Assembly: GCA_013339895.1 (NCBI GenBank)
Contig: JABACO010000015.1
Location: forward strand, 5,241,772 to 5,305,771
Direction: 5' to 3'
From: Ephydatia muelleri
Lineage: Eukaryota; Porifera; Demospongiae; Spongillida; Spongillidae
DNA length: 64,000 bases
Made by a program: the position numbers and the translations under genes. Positions within the stretch are counted from its first letter, which is position 1, and the number at the start of each line of letters is the position of its first letter. Of this stretch, positions 11,294 through 22,000 are shown one piece after another. Below the pieces are notes generated by a model. The model had not been told where the DNA came from. It did not search any database and was given only the letters and a program-made list of their open reading frames with translations.

Positions 11294-12381
11294 AATGATT
11301 TCAGAAGGGAATCAATCATCCCTTCTTCCTCCTCAAGGTCTAACCATCTCTGCAACATGCCTGTAGCTGTATCTTGGACATCATGCACAGCCTTAGTGAC
11401 ACAATCAAGACCCATATGAGTAACTGAAGGGTCACTTAAACTTAACTTTGGACTTCCTTTTTGTAATCCCAACCAATACTAACCATTTCCGCTGCCTCAG
11501 CTGCACCAAGGCAATGTGAATGACCCCAACAACCTACAATGACTGATGGGGAGAGGTTGTCCCAAGCATCTTTTAGCAACAAGCAGGCATCCCCATGCAA
11601 CATGGGGGGGACATGCATAACACAAACCAGCACATCCAGCAGGCAGCTGAGAAGCTAAAACCTGCAATTGTTCAAAATTTCCTACAACTTCAACTAGTTT
11701 TTCTAAAAGCCTGCTCTTATATCCCGTCTTTAAGGCAGCTATTATCCCTTGATCGAGGGGCTGATATAGCGCTGTAACATTAGGCGGAAATATAAAAACC
11801 TTCACCTATTGATGTGGATCAATACAGTTCTCATCATGACCACTAAACCCATGAATCACAAGAGCAACAGGTTGAATGGTCCATGCACGGATCTTTTGTA
11901 TCCCACCACTTTCGATAATTCACCTGATCATTCCATGCATTTTTTTTGCCAAAAATATGGCACAGTTGGTGGGTTGTCCTTGAAACATCGAGGTTTATTT
12001 GCAGAGCCAATCACAACGCATAAGACTACAGTTAGGCGATCTTTTGCTTTCATAGCTTTGCGGCCTCGCCCTTCCTGTCGCTGGTCTCCTTCATCAGCCA
12101 CAAGATATGAATGGTTTGGAATCGCTCTGTAGAACAGCCCTGTTTCATCTATGTTGAAGATGTTACCAGGGCTGTATTCCTTGAGTGCACAACGAAGCAT
12201 TTCTATGTCCTGCTCAACAGCGGCTATATCAATGTCTCCAGCTTCTCCTTGCAAACGGACAGACTTTTTGACATTGTAGTGCCATCGCCAATGATCAAAC
12301 CAGCCGGTAGAAGCTTTAAAATCTACATGACCTCTGTAACAACTTGAACAATGAGTTCCCAGCGCAAGACAAAAAGACCCT
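11290..12381 (-). pseudogene. Tigger/pogo transposase, DDE domain (part 2)
   Basis: Minus-strand continuation of the CENP-B-like transposase that starts at 14349. From 12381 down: STGWFDHWRWHYNVKKSVRL, IFNIDETGLFYR (first catalytic Asp), FSGHDENC followed by an in-frame stop, then FPPNVTALYQPLDQG and a C-terminal tail with MLQRWLDLEEEEG ending at 11293. The position of the second catalytic Asp reads His (LVIHGFSGHDE). There are at least two frameshifts and a stop. The gene is split by the LTR element at 12382-14019. Confidence 0.78.
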
Positions 12382-14019
12382 TGCACACACAAACTTAATG
12401 CATTAATACCCTATAGAATATTCTAGAATAGTCTAGTCCCAAAGGTCAGGTCTATCACCTTGTTACACAGCTGACATCCTCTGTTACATTGCTCCCTCCT
12501 TTAGATTCTTGTGTCCCCATAAGACCTGGTTTATCAGGAAAATCCAGCCTGATATCGGTTAGGTTGTTGTCGTGCTCTCTGAGGATACCTCCTTTGGTCA
12601 TCATTTACTTCGTGCTCAGTTGGGTTCATATTTCCTGGCAGCTCGTCATTTACTGGCACTTCGTCCCCAGTTGTCTCATCCTCTTGGCCGCCAATCCGAT
12701 TTATTTCCCCTCCTTCCTCATCCAAGATTACATAACCTCCATCATTCCGTCTGTTGATTGAACTAGTGCTCTGTGTATCATTTTACGAGAGGAAGTGTGG
12801 GATCAGTATGGCATAGTTTAAGCCGGTTTCGATGAACTGTTGTTTTCTGGTTCCCTCCAATGAGTTGAATCCTGTAGTTGATGGGACTGGTTTTACTAAT
12901 GACTGTGTAAGGACCCCTCCATAGTGAAGTGAACTTTTTGCTCTGCCCTTGCTTCACTTTTGGTACATAAAGCCATACTCTGTCCCAACCTGAAAGGCTT
13001 CCCCAACACTGCTTGCATCAGCCACTTGCTTTTGTCTCTGATGTGCTTGCTGAAGATGTTGGTGGACATGTAAAAACGCTGAATGCAACACTGTCTGTGT
13101 TTTCTGTACAAACTGAGGAACATCACCTGTAGATGTTGATGGTCTCCCCAGAACTACATCAACAGGTAGGTTTGGTGAGCGTCCAAAAATAACTAAAAAT
13201 GGCGAGTATCCCGTAGACTCATGAATTGCTGTTCTATAGGCAAAAAGGACTTTCTGTAGATGCTCATCCCAATCCCTCTGATGGTCAGAGACAACTTTTG
13301 ACAACATTCCTTCTAACGTCCTATTGAAACGCTTCACTTGGCCATTCCCTTGTGGGTTCCAGCGCCTCCATCCTCCACGAGCTTATCAAGTACCTCATGT
13401 AAGTCTTCTCTGCCTCCTGTCTGCACTGCTTGGACCCGCTGCCTGTCGTCCAACCCCATCGCGCGTTCAACTCGGATAGCGTTCTTTACCGCATCGTCCA
13501 AGTTGGTTGGCGTGTGCCACACAGAAGATCCTGCCTTGCCAGTTCTGGTCGCAACCCTGTTACAAATCGCCCTAGCAAAACGCTCGCTGAATTGACATCG
13601 TCGTCAGGATACGCTTCAGTGAACAGCTTGCACAGCGCCATCTCAAAATCTCTGACTGACTCTCGTAGTTCTTGACACCGCTCTCCAAATCTCTTCGCCG
13701 ACAGAAGTGGATCCCTCGTTAGGCCTGCTCGGTCTGCGAGCGCCTTCGTGAGCGTTGCAAGATCAGCTTTGTCGAAGTCGGGTAGTTGCATGTAAATGTC
13801 TAGTAACTTTCCCCGAAGTAAGGCTGGGAGGATGACAAGATCCCTGCCGCCTTCCCATTTGTTGGCTGCAGCGATGACCTCGAAGCGTTTCCATGAGCGA
13901 TCAAAATTCCCTTGCACACACAAACTTAATGCATTAATACCCTATAGAATAGTCTAGTCCCAAAGTCAGGTCTATCACCTTGTTAACACCTTCAGTGACA
14001 GCTGACATCCTCTGTTACA
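12382..14019 (-). mobile_element. Short LTR retroelement, internal-deletion derivative, inside a Tigger
   Basis: Two 107-bp LTRs, 5' at 14019-13913 and 3' at 12488-12382 (minus orientation), both starting TGTAACAGAGGATG and ending GTGTGTGCA. They differ by small indels (an 11-bp block near the 5' end and a duplicated TATTCTAGAA). A purine tract (AAAGGAGGGAG) precedes the 3' LTR. Between them only a gag segment fused to an integrase segment remains, so the copy cannot move alone. It splits the Tigger transposase; I could not establish a matching target duplication. Confidence 0.78.
12954..13923 (-). pseudogene. gag fragment joined to integrase C-terminal fragment
   Basis: The minus frame 13923-13334 resembles the middle of a Ty3/gypsy gag (FDRSWKRFEVIAAANKWEG, then LREFV-type RESVRDFEMALCKL, then LGRFVTGLRPELARQDL). 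It runs without zinc knuckle, protease or RT into a stop at 13334. In another frame, from about 13345, follows the end of integrase (VKRFNRTLEGMLSK, HESTGYSPFLVIFGR). The junction near 13340-13350 is therefore a large deletion removing most of pol. Confidence 0.75.
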
Positions 14020-14349
14020 CCTCTAATCCTACAGCTGTAGCTTCCAACATGGCACGTGCGGAAATTTAGTGCTTGGCAGTGGTTTCTTTGCACCTCTAAG
14101 CTTTCTTACGGAACAGAACCATTCAAATACAGCTTTATCAATGGCTGGGTACTTAGCTTTGTTCTTTGTAAATTTTGAACTCATAGGGACACCATCGCCA
14201 TTTGCTACCGTATTTAATAGAGTGTCCTTGGTTTTGTACAATTTGTAAACCTGTCTAATTCCAAACTTCTTTGCTACATCATCAATAGGTTTACCTGCTT
14301 TGACATCGTCAATTGCATCCAACTTCTCCTTTAACTCTTTCACAGGCAA
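14020..14349 (-). pseudogene. Tigger/pogo transposase N-terminus (CENP-B-type HTH)
   Basis: About 100 codons: LKEKLDAIDDVKAGKPIDD, VAKKFGIRQVYKLYKTKDTL and YPAIDKAVFEWF, the paired HTH (CENP-B N and HTH_Tnp_Tc5) DNA-binding region of Tigger transposases. A frameshift near 14080 leads into ISARAMLEATAVGLE, which abuts the LTR element; the gene resumes at 12381. Confidence 0.78.
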
Positions 14350-15100
14350 CGGAGCAATATTGCGCCACAGGTGCTATACTAAAGCCACACTGTTTATCTA
14401 AACTGTAAACACTTTTGTAGTGACAACACATTTCAAAAGTTGTTTCCTGGTCATATTAGCGTAAGTTGTTTGCAAAGTAGGTTTTACTGCAACACGGAAA
14501 TGCTTATTTCGCACTACATGTGTACAGCAATAATTGGCTTCACCCACGGAAGAGTTTAAGTTAGCCACTTTCTACCCTTCTGCGAAGATTGTGCCATGCT
14601 CCAAATACTTGCATAGGCCACATGCGATTAATTATACTTTTCAAGACAGAAGTCTCTGACTCATTTGTACAAGGGTTGCTACTTACTAAAAACAAACATA
14701 ACATCATCGAGGTCAGGTTGATTAAGATGGTCACGAGTATCCAGCAATAGCATTAGCATTGATTAATGCCAACGGTATGTGTGTTGCAATTGAATGGTGA
14801 GGTCTAATTAGAACAATGCACAATACTGTGTGTATACTGTATTTGACCCTCAGGGGTTTGTGTACACGTACTGCAGAATGTTTAGCCACGCCCCCGGTGA
14901 TGGTGGACTGAATTAAACTAATATAGTTGCTGCATGGAGCACTTCTGGGTATGTGGTCTGTTGACTGTAGTGAACATACTTTTCACCATACATGTGTTTG
15001 AATAACCTCACTTACCATCACGCACAAAGGCACGCTCACCACATGTAAATACGTACTGTCATACACTTACACGCTGCACACGTGAACCGTTCCAGGAACT
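14350..15100. other. RAD1 intron 2, unassigned
   Basis: No coding similarity. It lies between the Tigger N-terminus and the right Y repeat and may include the untranslated end of the Tigger element; no clear terminal repeat was found. Confidence 0.4.
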
Positions 15101-15315
15101 GAAGAAGACGTTGTTTAGTAGCAACTTTGTTGTTTAGCTGGAAGAAAGTGAGACTGAGTACTGTACAACGCATATGTGGGCTCATTTCACTGCATTATTC
15201 TTCAGGGCGATACATATACTGTATTTGATGAAGAGCCACAGGTCCGTAAAATTCATGCCACTGTTAATGAGATGCTGTGTACAGTTACCAAGGCCACAAC
15301 ACGGAATGAATCTAA
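15101..15315. repeat. Repeat Y, right copy, first part (inverted)
   Basis: Reverse complement of the inner 210 bp of the 10196-10504 repeat. It is cut at the target TAA (15313-15315) by the Harbinger element and resumes at 18208. Confidence 0.8.
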
Positions 15316-15541
15316 TACCACGTTTACACGACACCATTTTTTCCGTGCCAGCACGGTATGGTTTGGCACGGTACGGTTCGGTTAAAATTTGACGTGTAAA
15401 CACCGACAAAACCGTACCGTGCCGTGCCGAACCAGCACAGTTGCAACAACCGTGCTACCCGGCACGGCACGGCTCAATTTTGGTAGATGGGGATATGATA
15501 GCAAGTGAGCATGCGTAGTAGCCAGTTTCCATAGTATTAAA

Positions 15542-16536
15542 ATGGAGGGGTGGACTATACAAGAAACGTTCCAGCTAATACAGATTTGGGGGGAAGAATC
15601 AATTCAAGCGCAACTTGAAGGCTGCAAGCGGAATGAAGTGGTGTATGACAAGATCGGCGATAAGATGGTGAAAGCAGGGTTCCAACGTTCTGGTGTACAA
15701 TGTAGGGAAAAGATTTTTAAAAAATTAAAGGAGACTACAAAAAGGTTAAAGATACTGGTGAAGGACTATATCCTATCTGGGATTACTTTGATGCCGTCGA
15801 CGTGATCCTTGGAAATAAGCATGCTACCGAGCCGCCAGTTCTTGTTAACAGCTTGAAGGATCCTGTGCCACGTGCGGTACCAAAATCAGATCAAAGTTCA
15901 CCAGATTCGCCTGGTCCTTTTGACCAATCAGACAATTCCACAGTGCAGAGTGCGTTGGAACCAAGCACCACAGGGAATGCAGCTGTCTCACCAACAAAAA
16001 AGGCTGGTTCTGAAGTTGCCCCACTGTCACCAATCAGCACCAAAAAAGGTAAAAAACGTTCAGCACCATGTGATATCCCTTGCTCGTCTTATGAAATAAC
16101 AGATGGTACTGAAATCACCCCACCATCAATCAATCGCCCAAAAAGGGCAGACATCCACCATCAAGTGATCTAATTTCCTCTTATCATTCTGAAAACTCTG
16201 AATCAAGCATGCCCACTCCAATTTCTGTAGCTGCTAAAAAGAAAGCAGCTAAAAGAATTTCTTAATAATCAGAGCATGGTGAATGCTGTTTCTAAATTAT
16301 TTGATGCTCAAAGCCAGACTGATAGAATGATGATCGATATGGAACAGCGACATATTGAATTTGAACAACTCCAGATGGAGAGGGATGCTCAAGAGAGAAA
16401 GGAGGAACGCATGTTTCAGTTACAGATGATGCAGTTGACGATGGCACAGAGAGGGCAGTTTTTAGGGGTGCCATCTCATTCTGAATTTAGCATGGACAGC
16501 CACCATCCAAATACCTTTTTCAATCCCCAGCCATAA
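15542..16536 (+). pseudogene. Harbinger Myb/SANT-like accessory protein, frameshifted
   Basis: The N-terminus (MEGWTIQETFQLIQIWGEES, then QRSGVQCREKI) is the trihelix-type Myb/SANT domain of Harbinger accessory proteins, which help import the transposase and bind the element ends. A one-base slip near 15720 shifts to KGDYKKVKDTGEGLYPIWDY; further slips near 16170 and 16270 separate a Ser/Pro linker from a C-terminal helix rich in Glu, Gln and Met (16276-16536). Not functional as read. Confidence 0.75.
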
Positions 16537-16810
16537 TTTTCTTAAGTAACCATTAACTTCTGTCAAAATTGCACACACATTAATGTCAATAACTGTCACG
16601 TCACACTGATTTGTACTGTCAATTATAATCAAAATCTTATTGTCAATGTAAAATGCACAACCATTGATTAGATACATATACAGTACATATGTCATGCACG
16701 CACATCTCCAGCTCAATTCAGCAAACTGATCATGAAATATTAATTTTCATATGCAAAATAGTGTACAAGAGCATCTGTTATTTGCTGTGGGCTTTCACTG
16801 ATACTGTCTC

Positions 16811-17830
16811 TTAATGTCTCAGTATCTGGTTGAGGTAAAGTATCAAGGCATCTATTGACTGTAGCCGTGATTTGTTAAAGTGTTCACCATATTTTTCACA
16901 TATGTTATGAAGAATGCATGCAGCTGCAAGAATATTAGGAATATGTTTAATATGCATATCATTTCTTTTCATAAGCCTTCTCCAGCAAGCCTTTAATCTG
17001 CCATATGCATTTTCAACACAACAATACGTGCTCTGGACAATCTGTAATTGTATGTCTTCTTCTCATTAGTAAGATTTTGAGTATTATGTGGGAAAGGTTT
17101 CATTAACCAAGTTTGAATTGGATAGGCAGAATCACCAATTAAATACAGGTGAACTTCAATACTATTCATTAAAATTGTTCGGTTACCTGGAAGCAACTCC
17201 TGTTCTGTTATTTGTTTGTATATTGGTGAGTGAGAAAATACTCTAGCATCATGTACACTGCTAGGCCATCCAACATAGATATCAGTGAAACAATGATTGG
17301 CATCAACAACACCTTGCAGAATCATAGAATACCATCCTTTATGGTTATAATAATCTGTATGGTTATCAACGATATATAGGTATATGGCATCCATCAATAG
17401 CTCCAATACACTGAGGAATCCCCCACTTTCTTTTAAATTCAGAAACCACCATGTCTAATTGGTCTCCATGAGGAAATTTGATGTACATATTAAGTAGCTG
17501 TGCCACAATAGCACTGCACGTTTCGTGGACTATGTGGCAAACAGTGCATCTAGCAACTCCAAAGAGGTGAGCAATAGTGCGGTATTCTGCAGGAGTTGCT
17601 AGACACCATAGTGTGATGGCAACTCTTTTATCCACAGATAGTGATTCACGAATCACAGTATCAACCCTACTTATATGTGTAGAAAGCTGCTGACACATGT
17701 ATATAAATGTTTGGCAACTAACACGAAAATTTTGAACCCATTGTTCAGGTGTGACTGATTCAGAACTATGTTATTCCACCAGTGGTCAGACCTATTAAAT
17801 GAAAGTTTTCAGAAAGATGTTGTTAATGTG
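16811..17830 (-). pseudogene. Harbinger transposase (DDE_Tnp_4), frameshifted
   Basis: Minus frames give EQWVQNFRVSCQTF, KRVAITLWCLATPAEYRTIA, CIGAIDGCHIPI (first catalytic Asp), GWPSSVHDARVFSHS, LIGDSAYPIQTWLMKPF (second Asp) and VENAYGRLKACWRRL (Glu), with frameshifts after HIPI and just before VENAY, and probably one more near 17765. The C-terminus ends at a TAA at 16811-16813. The domain order is complete for a PIF/Harbinger nuclease. A possible 5' exon lies at 17886-18068. Confidence 0.82.
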
Positions 17831-18207
17831 TGTACAATACATGCACAAGTACAGTGGAAAATACCTGCGAAACATCCAAATGCTCTTAACTCTTCGTACA
17901 GATATTTGATTCAGTACAGTTAACGCAACAATCAGTAGCTTGATCCTCTTTAAAAATATACTCTTCATAATATTGTGCACCTTGCGAGAGATATGAGAAA
18001 CCATAATTACTCTCCTTCTTTGCCTGTGATGCCTCGTTTTCGCGATTGCACGGAACCTCAGTCCTCAATTTTTATTTATGTAGCTAGTTATGGGAATTCC
18101 CCAATTGATACCACAAACCTCAAATGCGTATTAATGGTACTCATTATTCATACCGTACCGTGCCGTGCCGAGCTGTTCCGTACCGTGCCATCATCGTGTA
18201 TGTGGTA

Positions 18208-18305
18208 TAATTGCAGGTCAGAAACTGTCATAACTTAGGTAGCGCTATGTAAACCGCAAGTTTGCTCAACTCTCCAATGAATAGCCCTTATTTTCCACTA
18301 GTGCG
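18208..18305. repeat. Repeat Y, right copy, second part
   Basis: Continuation of the inverted Y repeat after the Harbinger insertion, ending ACTAGTGCG at 18305. It is also the first part of the X repeat. Confidence 0.8.
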
Positions 18306-18891
18306 AGGTGTGAATTTTTCCACTAGTACGAGGTAAGACTACCTGTTTCCTGAGAAAAAGGATGAGATCCATTGCATTGACGCGCTTACATCCTGTAGTA
18401 CAGCTCGCTCGCTTTATTTTGCAGTAAAGATAAAGATAACTGATTTAATTAACCACGCATGTACTTAATTATTCATTACTTGGGGCCAAGGGGGGGTCTT
18501 TAGGCCCCAAAGACCCCCCTCCCCCCCCCCCCCCCCATGAATCTGCCCCTAAAATCTAAAACAGGGGCATCAACTTCCAATGTCTCCACAATTTGTTCCC
18601 AATTCATGTCAAAGCTACAATCGTTTTGAATGCTTTCCAGTTAGGCTTGCTGCTTCTTGACCTTCAGCAGCCGAGTATTCCTTGTGTTGCAGCGTTTTGC
18701 TCAAATTGTCTGGAATTCTCAAATAACATTTACACAAATTCGATACCAAAAAGGAAATCAAATTTGTTCGTTGAGATTACACGCTGTTAATTTGAGCAGC
18801 CATTTTCATATCTCTGCAGGTGACAATACAATCATCTCATGTTGCACTGTAGTTGGATATAATGCTGGCTAATGATTCTAATCGAACTATC
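18224..18891. repeat. Repeat X, left copy (direct partner at 23878-24544)
   Basis: 668 bp from ACTGTCATAACTTAGG to AATCGAACTATC, repeated almost exactly on the far side of the gypsy element. Observed differences are few: one AAAGAT unit change, G/A in the GGTCTTTAGGCC block, poly-C length and one T/C near 18683. On the minus strand 18558-18730 it contains an hAT-like fragment (see 24212-24870). Confidence 0.92.
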
Positions 18892-19004
18892 TGTAGCGCA
18901 TGCGCTATAGCTGCTCTTATTATGGACATGCGCAGTGTTTACACCTGAGGGTATTTAATGACGTGCTGTACGATCTTATTTGATGAAACACTTGGATTGC
19001 TACA
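18892..19004 (+). repeat. 5' LTR of gypsy element
   Basis: TGTAGCGCATGCGCTATAGC at the left edge; the ends TGTAG/CTACA are inverted repeats. At 113 bp it is unusually short for Ty3/gypsy. The GCGCATGCGC block is a local palindrome. Confidence 0.85.
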
Positions 19005-19038
19005 CTGGTGTCAGAAGTGGGATCGGACCGAATGCTAC

Positions 19039-22000
19039 ATGGCCGAGCAGGAAGAGCGGAAGGCTGTTCGGTTTAGCGCTAGACCGCCCGCTCGGTTTGC
19101 TAAGGGCGCTGACTTCAATCTCTGGGTCAAAAGGTTAGAACTGTACTTCAGGGAAGCGAAGGTCCCGGATAACAAGCGAGGAGAGGAGTTGGTAGCGCTG
19201 TTGGAAGACGACGCATTTCGGGTAGTGAGTCAGTCGGGTTTTGTTAGCGGTGACGGGGTGGAGTATGAAGAGGTGAAGAAATGTCTGCAGGAGCAGTATG
19301 CGCCAAAAGGAGTCGAACTGGAATGGCAGCGCAAACTGCACTCAGCCCACCAGGAGAGACCCGAGACCCTGTTAGAATTTTCAGGGCGGTTGCGGATGCT
19401 GGCGGACAAGGCTTACCCTTCGTGGTCGGCGGAAAGACGACTTGAAATGGCGCGTGAGCAATTTATTCACGGTGTTATCTCTCCTTCTGTGCAGATGAGG
19501 CTTTTGAGGAAGCAACCAGAGTCTTTGGAGGCTGCACTTGATTTGGCTAGCCAGTGGGAATCAGTGGAGCTGGCTCAACAAAGCCTACGCGGAGAGAAAC
19601 AGGGGTCAGGTGCGAGTCTTGCCGTGTCAGGTGAACGAGACCTGGTACAAGGTGCATTGCGAGCTAATACGGTGGAAGAGTTGGCATTACAAGTCCAACA
19701 GCTGTCACAGGAGATTAGGAAGTTGTCAAGTCGGGAAGTCGGTGAGAAAAGGAGCGCTCCGAAAAGGGTCCCTGTCTGTTGGAACTGCAAGCAAAAAGGG
19801 CATATACGGCGCAATTGTCCTCAGCGGAAGGAACGGAGTGTATCTCCGAAGGAGATTGGGAAGGGCAGGTCAGTGAAGTACACATCGGCTGTGGCATGCA
19901 CGTTGATACTGCAGGGTATGGTTGGGGGTCGTCCCACACGTATGCTAGTGGATACAGGATCATCCGTTACCCTTGTGCATGAAAAGGTGTGGAATGACAT
20001 TTCTCAAGACAGGAAACTCTTGACACCCCAATGTCCTGTGATGGCAGTTAATGGAGACTCGTTAAGTCTATGTGGACAGATTGACCTTGATCTTATGGTG
20101 GGAAAGCATGTGAGAACTCATACTGTCCTTGTTGTGCGTGAGATGACGCAGGAGTGTTTATTGGGAACAGACTTTCTAGAACAATACGGGTGTGTTGTTG
20201 ACCTGGGGAGAAGAACAATGATCATGTTAGGCGAAACAATACCTCTAGACACCTTGTACGGGTCATGTATTTCTACATGTCATGTGTTTGTACAGGAGAC
20301 AGCTGTCGTGCCACCCTATCACGAGATGCGATTGCAGGTTCAGTTGGAAGGTGCGAAAACGGATGGGGACTATGTGGGTCTGTTCCAGCCAAAGGCGGAA
20401 ATGTCTACTCAACGCGGACTTCTGTTTTCCTGTTCTGTATCTCCTGTCCATGATGGCAAAGCAGTAGTTCAGCTGGTGAACCCCTCTGCAGTTCCTGTAA
20501 CACTGCATTGCAAGGAGAAGGTTGGTCAGGTATCCCCATGGGATGGAAGAGAGGGAGCGAATATGGTTGAGCCTGCATTGGGCACACGGCTTCCAGCCCG
20601 ATCAACAGAGGCGATTGGTAAAGCAGTTGGGGAATTAATGGGTGACACATCGGGGTTGTCAAGGGAGGAGTGTGCTAAGTTGAAAACAATTTTACATCAT
20701 TTCTCAGATGTAATTTCTGTAGGTGACGGTGATTTAGGGCGTACCAATGTCTTACGTCATACCATCAACTCAGGTGACACCCCCCCTGTTCATCAGCCGG
20801 CGCGGAGGCTTCCGTTTCATCAACGTGACGTGGCACAGAAAATGATCCAGGGAATGCTCCAACAGGGGATAATAGAGCCGTCCGGAGGAGCATGGGCCTC
20901 GCCTATTGTTCTGGTTAGGAAAAAGGACGGTTCATACAGGTTTTGTGTAGATTTTCGTCGCCTGAATAGCGTAACAAAAAAAGACGTGCACCCTCTTCCC
21001 AGGATTGATGATGCTCTGGACACTTTATCCGGCTCCAAGTGGTTTTCAACCTTAGATTTGGCAAGTGGCTACTGGCAGGTAGAAATGGATCCTGCGGACA
21101 AGGAGAAAACTGCGTTCATCACTCCGTTTGGTCTACATCAGTTCCGAGTAATGCCGTTCGGACTAACGAACGCTCCAAGCACGTTTCAGCGGTTAATGAG
21201 TATGGTCCTGGCAGGACTCAGTTGGGTAACATGCTTGGTATACCTTGATGATATCATCATTTTTAGTCGAACGGTGGAAGAGCACTTGCAGCGGCTTACA
21301 GAGGTGCTACAGAGGCTTAAGGAGGTGGGGCTGAAGATCAAGCCTAGCAAATGCCATCTGCTTTGCAAGAGTGTGCAGTATCTGGGCTACGTGGTTTCAG
21401 AGAAGGGTATAGCTGCGGATGCTGACAAGATCAAGTGCGTCGAAAACTGGCCTACGCCCACTGACCATGAAAGCCTGCGACAGTTCTTGGGGTTTGCTTC
21501 CTATTATAGGAAATTCATTCGCAATTTTGCAGACACCGCTGCTCCTCTTCATGCACTAACAGAAAAATCCAAACCCTGGCACTGGACTGAACTGTGTGAT
21601 AAGGCATTTGTGGCTTTAAAGGGTAAGTTAGCTTCGCCCCCTATTTTATCCTTCCCACAGTTCGACAGAACATTTGTGGTTGATGCTGACGCCAGTCAGG
21701 AGGGTGTTGGAGCAGTACTATCACACTTGGACGACGGAAGGGTGATCGCATATGCTAGTAGGGTGCTTACAAAGGCGGAATGCCAATATTGTGCAACGAG
21801 ACGTGAGTTGTTGGCATTGGTATGGTCAGTTCGTCAGTTTCGGGCTTATCTATGGGGACGAAGGTTTATTGTTCGCACCGACCACAGCGCGCTTCGTTGG
21901 TTACGTAGTTTTAAAGACCCCCAGGGCCAGGTGGCGAGGTGGCTAGAGATTCTTGCTGAATTTGATTTTGATGTTATTCATCGTCCAGGTCTTTGTCATG

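Larger units (their letters stand above)
15316..18207. mobile_element. PIF/Harbinger DNA transposon
   Basis: 2,892 bp with ends TACCACGTTTACACGA and, at the right, ...CGTGTATGTGGTA, flanked by the trinucleotide TAA (15313-15315 and 18208-18210). Three-base TWA duplications are typical of PIF/Harbinger. The left subterminal region is rich in repeats of CCGTGCCG/GGCACGG and the right one has matching repeats in inverse orientation. It carries the two standard genes in convergent orientation, a Myb/SANT-like protein and a DDE_4 transposase, both broken. Comparison with the unsplit Y repeat shows the insertion was precise. Confidence 0.92.
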
